A stretch of 64,000 nt of DNA from positions 9,943,894 to 10,007,893 of the forward strand of contig NC_012873.2 in assembly GCF_000003195.3 (NCBI RefSeq), written 5' to 3'. Under the pieces are notes generated by a model. The model saw only the letters and a list, made by a program, of their open reading frames with translations, ran no database searches and was not told the origin of the DNA. This document shows positions 46,058 to 59,031 of this stretch, piece after piece. A program made the translations under genes and the position numbers. The stretch comes from Sorghum bicolor. Its lineage: Eukaryota > Streptophyta > Magnoliopsida > Poales > Poaceae. Numbering within the stretch: position 1 is the first letter of the stretch; every line of letters begins with the position of its first letter.

Positions 46058-47047
46058 TGTTGGGTACCATAATAAGGGATACCCAAATCAGAGCAATAAA
46101 AAACGCAAAGAAACACACTAACCACAATCATCAGGGCCTCGGACGCGAGTTCCGACTCGCCCGACCCCTCAGGACATCGGACGCAAGTTCCGACTCGCCC
46201 GACCCCTCAGGGCATCGGACGCGAGTTCCGACTCGCCCGACCCCTCAGGGCCTCGGACGCAAGTTCCGACTCGCCCGACCCCGTCCAGGCTCGGGCGCCG
46301 GACCCCACTCCGCCTGGGCAGCAAGACTTCCACCGCACGGCGCCCGTACCCACAAGATGACAGACGCGACGGCTTCCATACCGCGGTAGGGCAAGGCGAT
46401 AACTATTCCAACCACCCTGGTCACTGTGCCCTTACCTCTTTCACTGTGACGTACTGCCTCACAGTAGGAAGGGAATGGGGGAGGTTAATCAGTACCACTA
46501 TTTGAGGTCACTTCCCACTATTGACAGCATGTGCAGCAGTGCCGGCGACCCGACCCTCGCGACTCCTACAGGGCTCGGTAACACTCTACAGGAACAGCCA
46601 TACTGCCGACCATCCCCCAAGGACGAGATGGACCAGCTTCAACAGGGTCGGACTGAGGTTTCACCATTCAACAGAAGAAATCTACTCTTGTAAAAACCTG
46701 TCTTCCCCTTGAGACTATAAAAGGGGAGCCAGGGTTCACAGCTAAGAATAGGTCCAGAAGGCCAAGTTCACACACACAACACTCTTTCTCAGAGCAGCAA
46801 CCCGCACTCTGTCCACCACCAAGCCGAGACCTGGGACTTAGCCCTCTCTCGCAACCTGCTTGTACCCCCTACTACAAGCACCTTTGGGTGCAAGGTTATA
46901 CAGAAATTCCGACCACACTGGACGTAGGGCATTCTTGGCCCGAACCAGTATAAACCCTCTGTGTCTCACTTGCATCACCATCCAAGCTTGGTCAGTCACG
47001 CAAACTTATACTTGTTAGTGCCTAGACCGCGAGTCTAGACGCCGACA
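46058..47047 (+). repeat. 3' LTR of the Tat/RIRE2-like element
   Basis: 990 bp, colinear with the 5' LTR, about 13 substitutions by hand count (mostly transitions). Contains the same 38-bp repeats (~46132-46283) and TATA box (~46715). Confidence 0.95.
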
Positions 47048-47052
47048 CCTGA

Positions 47053-47450
47053 AAACTCTGACCCAGCTGCGCACATGTTGTCTCGTCAGCCCCCGTGCTG
47101 GCACACCATGCCGCCTCCAGTGGACACGATGACGACAGGCTCCACGGGCTTCCGATCTGTTCTTCTTCGTCAATCCACATGAGGACGTTTCGTGTTATCA
47201 GCCTTTATTTACTTTACTTCCATATAATGTATTCTACTTTACTTCCTTATATATACGTATTCTACCTTAACTCTACCATATGCGGTGTAGATGACACGGT
47301 TAAGTGCTAATTGAGACCGAGAAGGAGTTGTGTGCTATGTGTAATAAGATCTCAAATGATGAAAGGCTCACATAAAACAGTGTCAAGATCAAACGGTCCT
47401 TTTTGGAGTCTAGGAGAAATCTTGGTCTATGAGGAGTCTAGGAGAAATTA
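47053..47450. other. Intergenic DNA
   Basis: No gene recognised. GAGTCTAGGAGAAAT is repeated at ~47406 and ~47434, just before the microsatellite. GATGAAAGGCTC...GATC(A/G)AACGGT is also found at ~47358 and ~47740, on both sides of the microsatellite. Confidence 0.5.
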
Positions 47451-47609
<159 letters not shown>

Positions 47610-47921
47610 ATTGAAAGATCAAATTTCTTTTTTCTTCATGTGTTGACATGGGAATAGAGGGAGTCGTGGAGTCCTGACACAATGATAGACAGATCATGGA
47701 GTCCATTTAAGATTGTATGTATAAGATGTAAGATCATGTATGATGAAAGGCTCTAACACGAAATTCAGATCGAACGGTTATTAGAGAGAGAGCCTCTCTC
47801 AAAAAACTCGCTCTTTTATAATGTGATGATATGTACATGTAGTTTGTGTCATCTGTAATAAATCACATTGTATATGTGTTTATACTTGTTTATCGGTTTG
47901 AGTATGTTTATATATTCAGAT
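47610..47921. other. Intergenic DNA
   Basis: AT-rich sequence with no gene recognised. Confidence 0.5.
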
Positions 47922-47924
47922 TAA

Positions 47925-48159
47925 GGTCTTGTTTAGTTCACCGGAAAAATCCAAAATTTTTCAAGATTCCTCGTCACATCGAATCTTACGGTATGTGCAT
48001 AGGACATTAAATATAGTCAAAAACAAAAACTAATTACACAGTTTGCCTGTAAATCGCGAGATGAATCTTTTGAGCCTAGTTAGTCCATGATTGGACAATA
48101 ATTGTCAAATAAACGAAAGTACTACAGTATTGATTTTTCAAAGATAATTGGACAACGCC
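47925..48159. mobile_element. Tourist-like MITE (GGCCTTGTTTAG family), copy 2
   Basis: Starts GGTCTTGTTTAGTTCA, ends GGACAACGCC, flanked by TAA on both sides (47922-47924, 48160-48162). The interior shares CGCGAGATGAATCTTTTGAG and CTAGTTAGTCCATGATTGG with the other copies. Confidence 0.85.
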
Positions 48160-48346
48160 TAAGATACTTTAGATCTTACCACATAAAAAATTTTCAAAGA
48201 AATTCATATTTTTAATATATTACTAAAATGCCACTACTATATAGTATATATATAATAAGTATAACCACATACTCTATGTATGAATACATACTTAACATAC
48301 ATATCACCCCTAAATGGTCTAGTATGATCATATACTTCCTCTGTAC

Positions 48347-50017
48347 TGTTTAGCAAGAATTGTGGAGATGCTGAGAGGATTGAGTTCCTGTCAGTTCTAG
48401 GAGTGTCACAGGAAGCAAAAAGTGAAAGATACCTTGGATTGCCGGTTTACATGGGTCGATCTAAAGCAAAGATGTTCAGCTACTTGAAAGATAGAATATG
48501 GAAATGGATTCAAGGATGGAAAGAGAAGTTGCTCTCTAAAGCAGGCAAAGATACCTTGATCAAAGCAGTTATTCAGGCTATCCCCACCTTTGCGATGTCA
48601 TGTTTTGACCTCACAAAAAACCTATGTGATGAGATTAGTAAAATGATTTGTCGGTATTGGTGGGCTCAACAAGACAAGGAGAGGAAGATTCATTGGGTGT
48701 CATGGCCAAGAATGGTGAGTAGGAAGGAAAAGGGAGGCTTAGGATATCGTGATCTCATCTTTTCAATCTAGCGATGTTAGCTAGACAAGCCTACTCTTCT
48801 CACTAGAGTCTCTAAGTTAATTGATCCGTTAACTAGTGAGTGGGATCAGCTCTTGGTCAATGACATTTTTTGAGGGGAAGATGCTGAAAACATCCTAGCA
48901 ATTCCTATTAGGCCGAATCAGGAGGACACTATTGCCTGACATTTTGATCAGAAGGGTTGCTTTTCTGTGAAATCAGCATATCATGTTCTTGAAGGTCTGG
49001 TGGAACAAAGCTGTCAGACACAGCAAGGGGAAACATCAAGGAGTGGAGGGAGTGGTTCTAGAGATGATCTGTGGAAGAGGATATGACGACTAAAGTGCCC
49101 GCCAAGGATCAAACATTTGCTCTGGAGAATTGCACACAACAGCTTGGCCTTTAAACTAAATATCAAAAGACGCCATATTGACTTAGATACTAGGTGTCCT
49201 GTTTGTTGGCGCCTAGATGAGGATGGAGGTCACTGCTTTCTGAAATGCAAGCAAGTACGTAAGTGTTGGAGGGAGCTCCAGTTGGAAGAGGTACGAAACC
49301 TGCCGCTAGGTTCTCCAACGTCAAGGGAGTTTGTTCGTACTATTCTGAATTTGAAGAATGATCAGTGTCTAAGAGTGTGTACCTTTCTGCACAAATGGTG
49401 GGATGTGAGGAACAAGGCCAATGCTGGGGAGTTGATTCCTTCATGCATGGGTGCAGTCTGTGCAGTGAACAGAACAATGGGAGACATAGATGAGGTAGTG
49501 TGCAGGCCGTCAAGGTCATCTATCCCATGTCATGTTTGGCAACGTCCTCAACAGGATGTTCTGAAGATAAATTTTGACGGAGGTTTTCAGTGTGATGACG
49601 GAGTAGGCACAGGTGGGTTCATTATCCGAAACCACATGGGAGATTCAGTGCTGGCGGGTGCTGTTAAAGTTAAGCCAGTCCGTGATGCGCTATCGGCTGA
49701 AGCAATGGCGTGTTTATTCGCGCTAGAATCAGCGGAGCAAGTTGGCATTTCCAGAATTGAATTGGAAATGGACTGCAGCCTTCACAAAGCAGAGATATGG
49801 CCCCTTGTGGTGTGTTGTTCCGGAGTATCCGAGAGCTACATCATGATCATTTTATTTGTAGTAAAATTGTTAATATTCCTCGGTCATGTAACTCGTCTGC
49901 GCACGAGATCGCTAAATTAGCAGCTAGTTGGGACCCGGGTCAGTCCAATGTATGACATGACCCCCTCCCGGAATTTGTAAACACTCTTGTGACTCACGAT
50001 CGCGTCGTCGTCCATAA
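48347..50017 (+). pseudogene. 5'-truncated LINE (L1-like) reverse transcriptase relic
   Basis: Begins inside the ORF2 region after the catalytic RT core, with the plant LINE motif YLGLPVYMGRSKAKMF, then WKEKLLSKAGKDTLIKAV and RYWWAQQDKERKIHWV. After stops near 48769, 48870 and 49085 comes the zf-RVT segment (KCPPRIKHLLWRI, CPVCWRLDEDGGHCFLKC). Next is a C-terminal RNase H-like domain (KINFDGGFQCDDGVGTGGFI, AEAMACLFALESA). A frameshift near 49780 and a readable tail (SAHEIAKLAASWDPG) end near 50017. The 5' truncation is typical of LINE insertion by target-primed reverse transcription. No poly-A tail is obvious. Confidence 0.88.
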
Positions 50018-50083
50018 ATGAAAGGCCATGAGGGCTGAGATTGAGATAAAAAAACACGATTATTTGCCTATCGTTCCTTAGAC

Positions 50084-51020
50084 GGTCTCCAATAGGAGAC
50101 ATATCTCACTACCCATACACAAAATGTATGGTGCAGAGAGAGAAAAGGCCCTTTAACGGAGTAGCCAAATGGCGGAGGCACTTTGCGTCGGAGGAGAGAG
50201 GAAACCCGAATTCACATATTCTCTCTCCTCGACGTAAATTTCTAGAGCGTGGAAGCAGGCCACAGGTGGTCAGAGATGGCGTGGTCCGTGGATGGCATGT
50301 CGCCGATGAGGGTGTCGGGGTGGATGGCGCCTCTTCCTTGTGCCGCCGGTGTCAGAATCTAGTGGAGGTGGTCGTTGGCGTGGGGGTTGGCATCAAGGTT
50401 GGAGGCATCGACGAGATCCACGGTGTGCTCGTCATCGGCGGGGACGAGGAGCTCGTGACCGCGGTCGCCACGACGTGGAGGCGCGTGTAGAAGGAGTCGA
50501 TGCGGAGCTCCTACGCCATCGTCGCCACATTAGTCGGTTGGGATGGATGGATTGAGGGCTTGGGGGAGGGGTGATGGTTGTTTGGAGGAGCTCGGAGAGG
50601 TTGGGGGCGGGGGGGGGGGGGGGGCTTGGCGCGGCCATCGATCTCCCTAGCCACGACGGTGGGTTTGGTGCGGCTGATGAGGAGCAGCCCGTCACGGCAA
50701 GGTGCGCAGTGGGGCGGAGTTGCGAGCTTTTTGCGTCCGCGCTGTTGGAGAGGCAAATCTTTTGAGTTCAGGACTGTTTCTTTGGCCTTGTTTAGTTCCT
50801 AAAATTTTGCCTGTAATGGACTAAGTAGGCCACCATTAAATATAAATAAAAATAACTAATTGCATAATTTGCGTGTAATTTGTGAGACAAATCTTTTAAA
50901 CCTACTTAGTCCATGATTAGATAATATTTTTTAAATATATACAAAAGTACTATAGTAGCCAAATCCAAAATCTTTTACCAAATGATGTCTACCTGTTGGA
51001 GACAGTTTACGAGATTACAA
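50084..51020. mobile_element. Possible MULE-like element carrying a GC-rich segment
   Basis: The left end AGACGGTCTCCAATAGG and the reverse complement of the right end near 50994-51010, AAACTGTCTCCAACAGG, match at about 13 of 17 bases and resemble grass MULE ends. Inside, 50128-50765 is GC-rich with overlapping ORFs on both strands and a 16-G run at ~50609-50624; no domain recognised. A GGCCTTGTTTAG MITE sits within it. No 9-bp duplication was confirmed. Confidence 0.35.
50784..50985. mobile_element. Tourist-like MITE (GGCCTTGTTTAG family), copy 3, decayed
   Basis: Starts GGCCTTGTTTAGTTCC; the interior CTTAGTCCATGATTAG and AGTACTATAGTAGCC match the family. The right end is degenerate. Confidence 0.75.
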
Positions 51021-51677
51021 CCGGTTGGAGAAACACAGAATAGTGCTCGCAGGGTGGAGGCGGTTTTTTTTGCCCTTAAGGGCACATGCCCTTACTTTTT
51101 CACCTATTGAATTTGCTTTGAGAAATGTGCAAACACAAATCTTAAAATACTTTTGCATTGAGATGTGTGTTTGAATACTTTTTAAAATAAATCTAATGGA
51201 TAAAAAAGTAAGGATATATACCCTTAAAAGTAAAATAAACTTTACCCTTGCAGGGCAGACATGGACACTTGCACATGCAAGCAGCTGGGAGTGGGACCTC
51301 GTACACTGCAAGTACGTCGGAGTAGGAGTACGTGTGTACAGCAGCTGCATCTCTGACTCCGTAGCTGGGAGGGGAGTGCCATGCCAAGTGGAGTGCTTGG
51401 GTCTATCCTGACCGTGACGCAGCACGTTGACTCCTGTACGTTATTCACAGTTCCGTTGTTATGCCTCGCTCTCGATGGTATGCAGGGTTCAGACTACGCA
51501 CGGGGTACACATGGGCTCATTAGATCATGTGTGTGCTTGCTTCAGTTTTCATAATAATTTAGCTAACACTACTTTTAGCTATAATTTTCCAGACAAACAA
51601 ACAAGTGTTGCACATTTCGCCGTCATGATAGCATTCATGTAAAACCATCGTTCATCATGCATCTGAAATTTCTACTA
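51021..51677. other. Intergenic DNA
   Basis: Short ORFs only (up to 136 codons on -), no domain, no codon signature. Nothing recognised. Confidence 0.5.
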
Positions 51678-51917
51678 GGTCTTGTTTAGTTCATCTAAAA
51701 ACCAAAATTTTTTCAAGATTTTCCGTCACATCAAATCTTGTGACACATACATAAAGCATTAAATATAGACAAAAACAAAAAGTAATTGCACAGTTTGCTT
51801 GCAAATCGTGAGATAAATCTTTTGAGCCTAGTTAGTCTATAATTGAACAATAATTACTAAATAAACATAAAAATGCTACAATACCTAACTAAAATTGTTT
51901 CGGAACTAAGCAAGGCC
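51678..51917. mobile_element. Tourist-like MITE (GGCCTTGTTTAG family), copy 4
   Basis: GGTCTTGTTTAGTTCA at the left, CGGAACTAAGCAAGGCC at the right, about 240 bp. Target bases CTA and TAG on the two sides are not a clean direct repeat, unlike copies 2 and 5. Confidence 0.85.
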
Positions 51918-52149
51918 TAGGGTTTGGCTGATCGATTTGGCTGATTTCGTATGGGGAATAAAGTGGCCGGCAATCACGTCAAGGTCATGAGCTAGGGCAC
52001 GATATCAATATGCTTGATTATTATATGCAAATGTTAGCGACTAAACCAGTGGATGCGTATTTAATTTAACTCCTTTGTGATTCACTACTAACAAGGATCA
52101 ATTCAGTAGCCAATATGAGTGTGAACAAGTATGGCTCATATATAACTAA

Positions 52150-52381
52150 GGGGGTGTTTGGTTTGGGTTGTTAAAATTTAACAGGTACTGTACTATTTTT
52201 GTTTTATTTGATAATTACTGTCTAATTATAGAGTAATTAGGCTCAAAATTTTGCCTCACAAATTACTCTCTAGCCATGTTTTTAGTTTCATAAATAGTTT
52301 ATATTTAGTACTTTATACATGTGTCCAAACATTCGATATGACGGCCGATAAACTCTACCGCTCGCGTAACCAAATAGCCTC
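52150..52381. mobile_element. Tourist-like MITE (GGGGTGTTTGGTT family), copy 1
   Basis: Starts GGGGGTGTTTGGTTTGGG after TAA (52147-52149) and ends TAACCAAATAGCCTC before TAA. The interior AAATTACTCTCTAGCCAT and GTCCAAACATTCGAT is shared with 55404-55614. Confidence 0.85.
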
Positions 52382-52957
52382 TAATTTGAATAACACGCCA
52401 CTTTTTTTTCCTAGTCTCACCTCATATAGGGATCCTATGTGATGACAAGTCGGTAACGCACAATACTTGGTCACATATTTTTCTTATATATATATATATA
52501 CCTGAGTAAAAGAAACACCTCATGTGTCTACTTAACCTATATCTCTTATAAAGATAAACCTTACTAGCTATTTCTTTTGCTATACAAAGTGTCCACATCA
52601 ACATTGACTAACATCCCACTAGCACATAACACATTAAACTATTTGCAATGCAAAGTGTCCACATCAACATTCACTAACACATGAAACTAACACATATTAT
52701 TATGTCTTTATTCAAGCTATTCACATTAGCAAACCAAATCATTTATTAACATATATGCTGCATTACTAACATCATATATATACATTTATGATTCTTAGTG
52801 ATTAACATTCTAACATATTTATATTTTTTTTTATACCCGCGTTAACAGAGAGTCCTCCTAGTTATATATATGTTCTGATGATGATCATTCAACTATCACA
52901 CTAGTCCTAACAAATCCAGATGCATGCCAGCATTATTGCGTGGTCTAAAAAGCAAAG
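52382..52957. other. Intergenic DNA
   Basis: AT-rich, with a short (TA)n run near 52487. The phrase CAAAGTGTCCACATCAACATT occurs twice (~52585 and ~52651), a small local duplication. No gene. Confidence 0.5.
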
Positions 52958-53885
52958 AAAAAAGTCTACATAACTCCTCAAACTATCTAGGGTGGAAATA
53001 CTTCATCCCCAAACTTTAACCCTGAACTTTCAAAACTGGTCAAATAACCCCCTAGAGTGGTTTTAAAGGATGGTTTTGTCTTTTTCATTTTTATTTATTT
53101 CCGCTGAATCTTTGAAAAATCATAATAAATCATAAAAAAATCATAAAATAAAAAAAATCAATTTTGTTGGACTCTTGATGAGTAGATCTACACAGTGAAT
53201 ATATAATATGGTATACTTTAGTACAAAGTTTTTTGTTGTAGCTTTAAATCTATTTTTTTCTCTAATTAAGTCGAATAATTCATATATGTAGTTTCTATGG
53301 TCCAATTATGGTAAAATTTTATGGTGGCTTCATTATTGTATGCTTGAACTACGGTAAAACATACTCATTGGATCACGCATAACTTATTTATAGATAAAGC
53401 ATAGTTTTAACAAAAATAAAGCTAAATAAATCTATAACTAAGTTATAAGTGATCCAATGGGTACAAAACTTTTACCATAGTTCAAGCATACAATAATGAG
53501 CCCACCATAAAAATTTTACCACAATTAAACCAAACAAACTACATATATGAATTATTCTTATTAATTATAGAAAAATATAGGTTTAAAGTTACAACAAAAA
53601 CTTTGTACTAAAGTATACCATATTATATATTCATTGTGTAGATCTACTTATCAGAAGTCCAACAAAATTAAATATTTTATTTTATGATTTTTCTGTGATT
53701 TATTATTATTTTTCAAAGATTTAGCGGAAATTAATAAAAAAGAAAAAGACAAAACCACCCTCTAAAACCACTCTAGGGAGTTATTTGACCAATTTTAAGA
53801 GTTCAAGGGGTAAGATATCCGGTTTTATAGTTTGAGGGATGAAGTATTACACCCTAACTAGTTTGGTGGGTTATGTAGACTTTTT
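52958..53885. mobile_element. Foldback element with ~430-bp inverted arms
   Basis: The left arm begins AAAAAGTCTACATAACTCC and the right arm ends GGGTTATGTAGACTTTTT. Matching pairs occur throughout, for example CCACTCTAGGG against CCTAGAGTGG, and ACTTTAGTACAAAGTT against ACTTTGTACTAAAGT. The centre is near 53420 (TTGGATCAC... / GTGATCCAA). Almost the entire 0.93 kb is an imperfect palindrome. No coding capacity; class uncertain. Confidence 0.85.
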
Positions 53886-54454
53886 CAAAAAAGCAAATTA
53901 ACATTTAATTGAATGAAGTATATAACAGGTAGGCTTGGCTGCATGGTAGGACAGTTGGACATAATAATTCTGAAAACGATACCTGAATTCTTTGGATATA
54001 TATAGTATCTGACTTAAGATTTTACACATGCATGAATATCTCTATCCGATATTTGACAGATATATTACATAATCTTCTTGCGTCTAACTCCAGCATTCAG
54101 TACAAAGGATATATACAACCGAGCAAAGACCACAAGATTGTAACAAAAATCATTCTCGGCAGATATTAGGTTTTTCACTTGGAATTACTATCCTACGACC
54201 CCATCCCGACGCCGTGTCTACCTCAGAAACTGTCGGCTGATAATAATCAGTATGCATGGACAGTAACTTTCAGTTATGTACTTGTTACACCATCACTTCA
54301 AAACAGTGATTAATCAGCTTCACTCCCTTCCGCTTCAATTCGATGTTATCATGACTTGATTACACACCTAATATAATTAAGTACACACGCATATATAAAT
54401 GTTACATTACACACTTTTTTATATATGAGATCTCTCTCGCGTGTCACCGTTATA
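53886..54454. other. Intergenic DNA
   Basis: AT-rich, no gene or RNA recognised. Confidence 0.5.
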
Positions 54455-54704
54455 TTACACTACTATAAAAAATCTTTTACGAGACATTTTGGAATTTATT
54501 TTTGAAGGCAGGTAGCATTGAAAATCACCATGATTAATGCCTCAATTAATCGAGGTAGTTATTTTTTATTTGCCTAGTCTATTAAAAAACCGTCTTTCAA
54601 AATCCATTAATAGAGATAGTTATTATAAAAAATCCGTCTTCAGAAATAGCCCTATTAACCGAGGCGGTTCTCCTAAATAGCCTGCCTTAGAAAAAACACC
54701 GCGG

Positions 54705-54830
54705 CCCAAGAGGCCCAAACGAGGCCCAATACATGTGACCCGTATATAAATGGAAGTTAGGGTTTTAGACTCATTTCCTCCACTCCCTCTCAGCCGCATT
54801 TCTCTCTCACGCACTTCTCTCTTTTGCAGG
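54705..54830 (+). promoter_or_regulatory. Promoter-like cargo in the CACTA element
   Basis: GGCCCA-type sites at ~54703, 54712 and 54722, then TATATAAAT (~54744), then GTTAGGGTTTTAG (telo-box-like, ~54757). A pyrimidine-rich leader follows, ending TCTCTTTTGCAG like a splice acceptor (~54828). Site II plus telo box plus TATA is typical of plant ribosomal-protein-type housekeeping promoters, so a host promoter or leader may have been captured. Confidence 0.45.
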
Positions 54831-54857
54831 CCTAGTGTCTAGGCGGTGGGAGCGTCC

Positions 54858-55037
54858 ATCCGGGAGCTCCAGGCCATGGCAGCGAGGATCCGGTGGCTCC
54901 AGCCTTGGGCAACGTCGATCCGCTTGCTCCAGCTGGTGGCGGTGTCGATCCGGTGTCTCCAAGCCTTCGCGGTGTGGATCCGGCAACTCCAAGCCAGGGC
55001 AGCATTGGTCCGATGGCTCCGAGCAGCGCCATTGCAG
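54858..55037 (+). repeat. 30-bp minisatellite (~6 units) in the CACTA element
   Basis: Units begin ATCCGG(T/G)(G/A)GCTCCA and recur every 30 bp. On + they encode a ten-residue repeat of the form IRxLQxxAxx. Copies have diverged but the period is kept, so the array may once have been translated or simply be an old minisatellite. Confidence 0.8.
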
Positions 55038-55403
55038 ATCCCGTGCAGTGGTGGCGCGTAAGGGCGGCCAAGCCAGGCTCGGTTAGGGTTGGGTTGGGTT
55101 TTTCCTTTTTTTTGATTTTTTTTCCTGATTAATCGAGGCGGTTTTCTCAACCGCCTCAGTTAAGGTCATGATTAACCATAATCTTTGATCTGAGGCGGTT
55201 GAGAAAACCGTCTCGGTTAATCAATTTTGTCCACCTCCGTTAAGAAAATGTGTAGTGGTGTTAAATAGTAGAACAAACACGAAAGCTCAATGCATGCATG
55301 CTCACTGGTAAAATAACATTAAAAACAAGTTCACACACAGACACACAGATAAGTCATACCTTACCTCCCGTATGCATCCTGCTGTGACGAGACACGCGTC
55401 GAA

Positions 55404-55614
55404 CTTGTGTTTGATTGGGTTATTAAAGTATAATAGTATTTTCGTTTTATTTGATAATTAGTATTTAATTATGGACTAATTAGGCTGAAAAGATTTATCT
55501 CGCAAATTACTCTCTAGCCATATTTTTAGTTTCGTAAATAATTTATATTTAGTACTCTATGCATATGTCCAAACATTCGATGTGACGAACCATAAACTTG
55601 CAACCAAACGGGAC
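55404..55614. mobile_element. Tourist-like MITE (GGGGTGTTTGGTT family), copy 2, 5' degenerate
   Basis: The interior AAATTACTCTCTAGCCAT and GTCCAAACATTCGATGTGA matches 52150-52381. The right end CAACCAAACGGGACC is followed by TTA. The left end is degraded. It lies about 300 bp upstream of the peroxidase TATA box. Confidence 0.8.
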
Positions 55615-55852
55615 CTTACTTCAAAACAGCTGTCTGAGCGCGATCTCTACCCATAACGACAAGCTACACTTCAACTAAATTATGTGCAAGCATGATATGC
55701 TCTTTGTTCGCGAGCACACTGATCGAGCAAATGAAGAATGTACACACGAAACGACACAAGCCTACCAATTTTGTCGACCACGAGAGAAAGGCCGAAGAAC
55801 TCCCTCCCAATTTTCCACAGCCAGCTGCCATCCTCCAGCAGCCTAACTTAAT

Positions 55853-55915
55853 TTGACTCAGGCGTGGAGGCCTACGTTTTTGCATGCATGCAACTGCCAA
55901 CGCCACTATAAATAG
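55853..55915 (+). promoter_or_regulatory. Core promoter of peroxidase gene 1 (W-box, RY, TATA)
   Basis: W-box core TTGACT at 55853, RY element TGCATGCATG at 55881-55890 and TATA box CTATAAATAG at 55907. The ATG lies 153 bp downstream of the TATA box. The same three elements in the same order and spacing precede peroxidase gene 2. WRKY and B3-type control is inferred from the motifs only. Confidence 0.65.
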
Positions 55916-56022
55916 GCAGCTCGATCGTGTCACTACCCACCAGCTAGCCACTGATCGATCGAGCTGAAGATAATTTGTCAGAGAAGATCACCCTACGTAC
56001 CTGAAGATAATTTGATTATTAA

Positions 56023-57262
<1,240 letters not shown>

Positions 57263-59028
57263 AACCTGATAGATATATAGCGAGTTGCTTCCATCACCAT
57301 CAGTATTGAGTCCGAACGTATATAAATATGTACAAGCAGACCTATAGATACTGTTTGCATGGGAGAATGAGAACTTCACAAGTAGTGGAATTTAAATATA
57401 TGTGAAATTATCTATATCCTTTTTCTTTATCACATACGACACACTTGTCTACCAATGAAATAATTAATAGTAAATAAGGACACTTGTTGTGACGATGATG
57501 CAAGAACTTAAACCTGAGTGGATGGGTTCTAGGCGGAAGTTCACTCTGCTCACGAATTATGCCCAATTTTTTTAAGTAATTTTCAAATGCCAGCTTGGAT
57601 CGATTGTACAACACTGCGTCACTAGTGGAGCGACTTTTTTCCGCGGCACGAGCAGCTCCACTGGTGGATCTAAAACTGTTTTGAGAAAAAAAAACGTTCA
57701 CTAAAACAGCTTCTCATTGTACATTTGGGAGACAGGCTGGAAGAAGTTGGTATTTTCAGCTTCATTCGGCGTCTACTCCATGTGAGACCGAGTTTTTAAA
57801 GAGCTCCACTTGAGGAGCTATTAATTTTTCTCCTGTTTATTTTAAAAGCCAAACAACTCCTGAAATTGTACAAAATGGACCTGTAGTGTTCACCTATATA
57901 ACTGAATCTCTCTCTCTCTCTCTGATAGGGTTGTGCGTGCCGCACATAGTCATGCTAGATTTCTACTCTTCAACTTATAACACATTCTTCGATTCACTTC
58001 CCTACTATAGAAATGCAACGTATAAGTATCTCCCATTTATGGCTAGCGATAATATACAAATAAATTTCATATAGAACCAAATTAACTTAATTAAATTTAT
58101 GCCTAAATTATAATTATTAGAATGAATTCAATTCAAAGATCTAAATAGGCCATTACTGAAAACCTAGAAGAGGAAATGAAAAGGGCTCAGGGTCCAAAGG
58201 GGGCTGCACTTTGGGCTGGTCTGTTATGGACTAGGCAGGCCTCGCCGCAGCCTCGATGGGAGGTGGGTTCATTGGCCCCAGTGTGGCAGAAGTTTCCGTG
58301 TAAGTGTGCGCTGGCATCACCGTGTGGTGAGAAAAGGAGATATGAACAGCCCAAGAGAGAAGCCGAGAATTTTTTTTAAATGTTTCTCATAATAAATACT
58401 TCATATATATATTAAAATAAGTGGCGTTCTCTTTTCTCAAGGTGTCAAACACATTTTACTTTGACGGACGGAGTATGATATATTTCAATAGGAGTGAAAT
58501 TCAAAAGGTTCCAAAGGAGTCTACAATAGGTTCAAACATAATTCAAGCCCTTTGATTGTAGTGATTATCCAACATGCCCTGTTGAAAGCTAGGTGTTCTT
58601 GTAGTAAACCCATGTGTTCTGCTAAGTAATGGGTTGGATTAAGTTTGGTTGAAGTAAATAAAATTATGAAGGACTGGAAATAGCAAACATAGGCGCGGGG
58701 GGAGGGGAGGGTGAATGCGAGCCTCAAATTTCTTTCGAAATATTTGGCCGTTGTCCTAAAATCACTCCCAAGTACAAACGAAATGTCGAACCAAAAAAAT
58801 ACTCAAGCCAACTGATGACGAGAGTACCTAGATCGATTACTCGCAACAGTACAAAACTAACATGACAGACGAAACACGATTCGAAACTCAAGCGACCAAA
58901 CTAGATGCAAAATAAGAAATCAGGGCTAGAAAAAATTGATCGAAAAATCCTCTGAAAATCCGATCAACACAGAAAAAGAAAGAAAACAATGCTGTCTGGC
59001 TTGACATTGAAGATGCACAAAAATCGAT
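57263..59028. other. Peroxidase gene 1 3' flank and intergenic DNA
   Basis: The first few hundred bases probably include the 3' UTR. Later parts hold a (CT)n run at ~57906-57923 and a truncated Stowaway end (TTTGACGGACGGAGTATGA, ~58459). No gene recognised. Confidence 0.5.
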
Positions 59029-59031
59029 TAA

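Larger units (their letters stand above)
34917..47052 (+). mobile_element. Tat/RIRE2-like Ty3/gypsy retrotransposon, full length but decayed
   Basis: The element is 34922-47047, with 990-bp LTRs (TGTTGGG...CCGACA) and a 10.1-kb interior. The flanks CCTAA (left) and CCTGA (right) look like a 5-bp target duplication with one mutation. The order gag-PR-RT-RH-IN on + is that of Ty3/gypsy. An antisense spliced ORF between pol and the 3' LTR, and the PBS TGGCGCGCCAGGTAGGGG, point to the Tat/RIRE2 group. I count about 13 substitutions and no length difference between the LTRs. At the commonly used grass LTR rate of 1.3e-8 per site per year this gives roughly half a million years, a hand-counted estimate. 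Gag-pol carries several stops and frameshifts, so it is not autonomous now. Confidence 0.93.
54458..55260. mobile_element. Non-autonomous CACTA element
   Basis: The left end is CACTACTATAAAAAATC and the reverse complement of the right end is CACCACTACACATTTTC. TTA flanks both ends (54455-54457, 55261-55263), the 3-bp duplication expected for CACTA. Subterminal copies of AACCG(A/C)CTC-type motifs (GAGGCGGTT) occur in both orientations at 54655 and 55133-55220, also a CACTA hallmark. No transposase; the interior holds promoter-like and repeat cargo. Confidence 0.8.
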
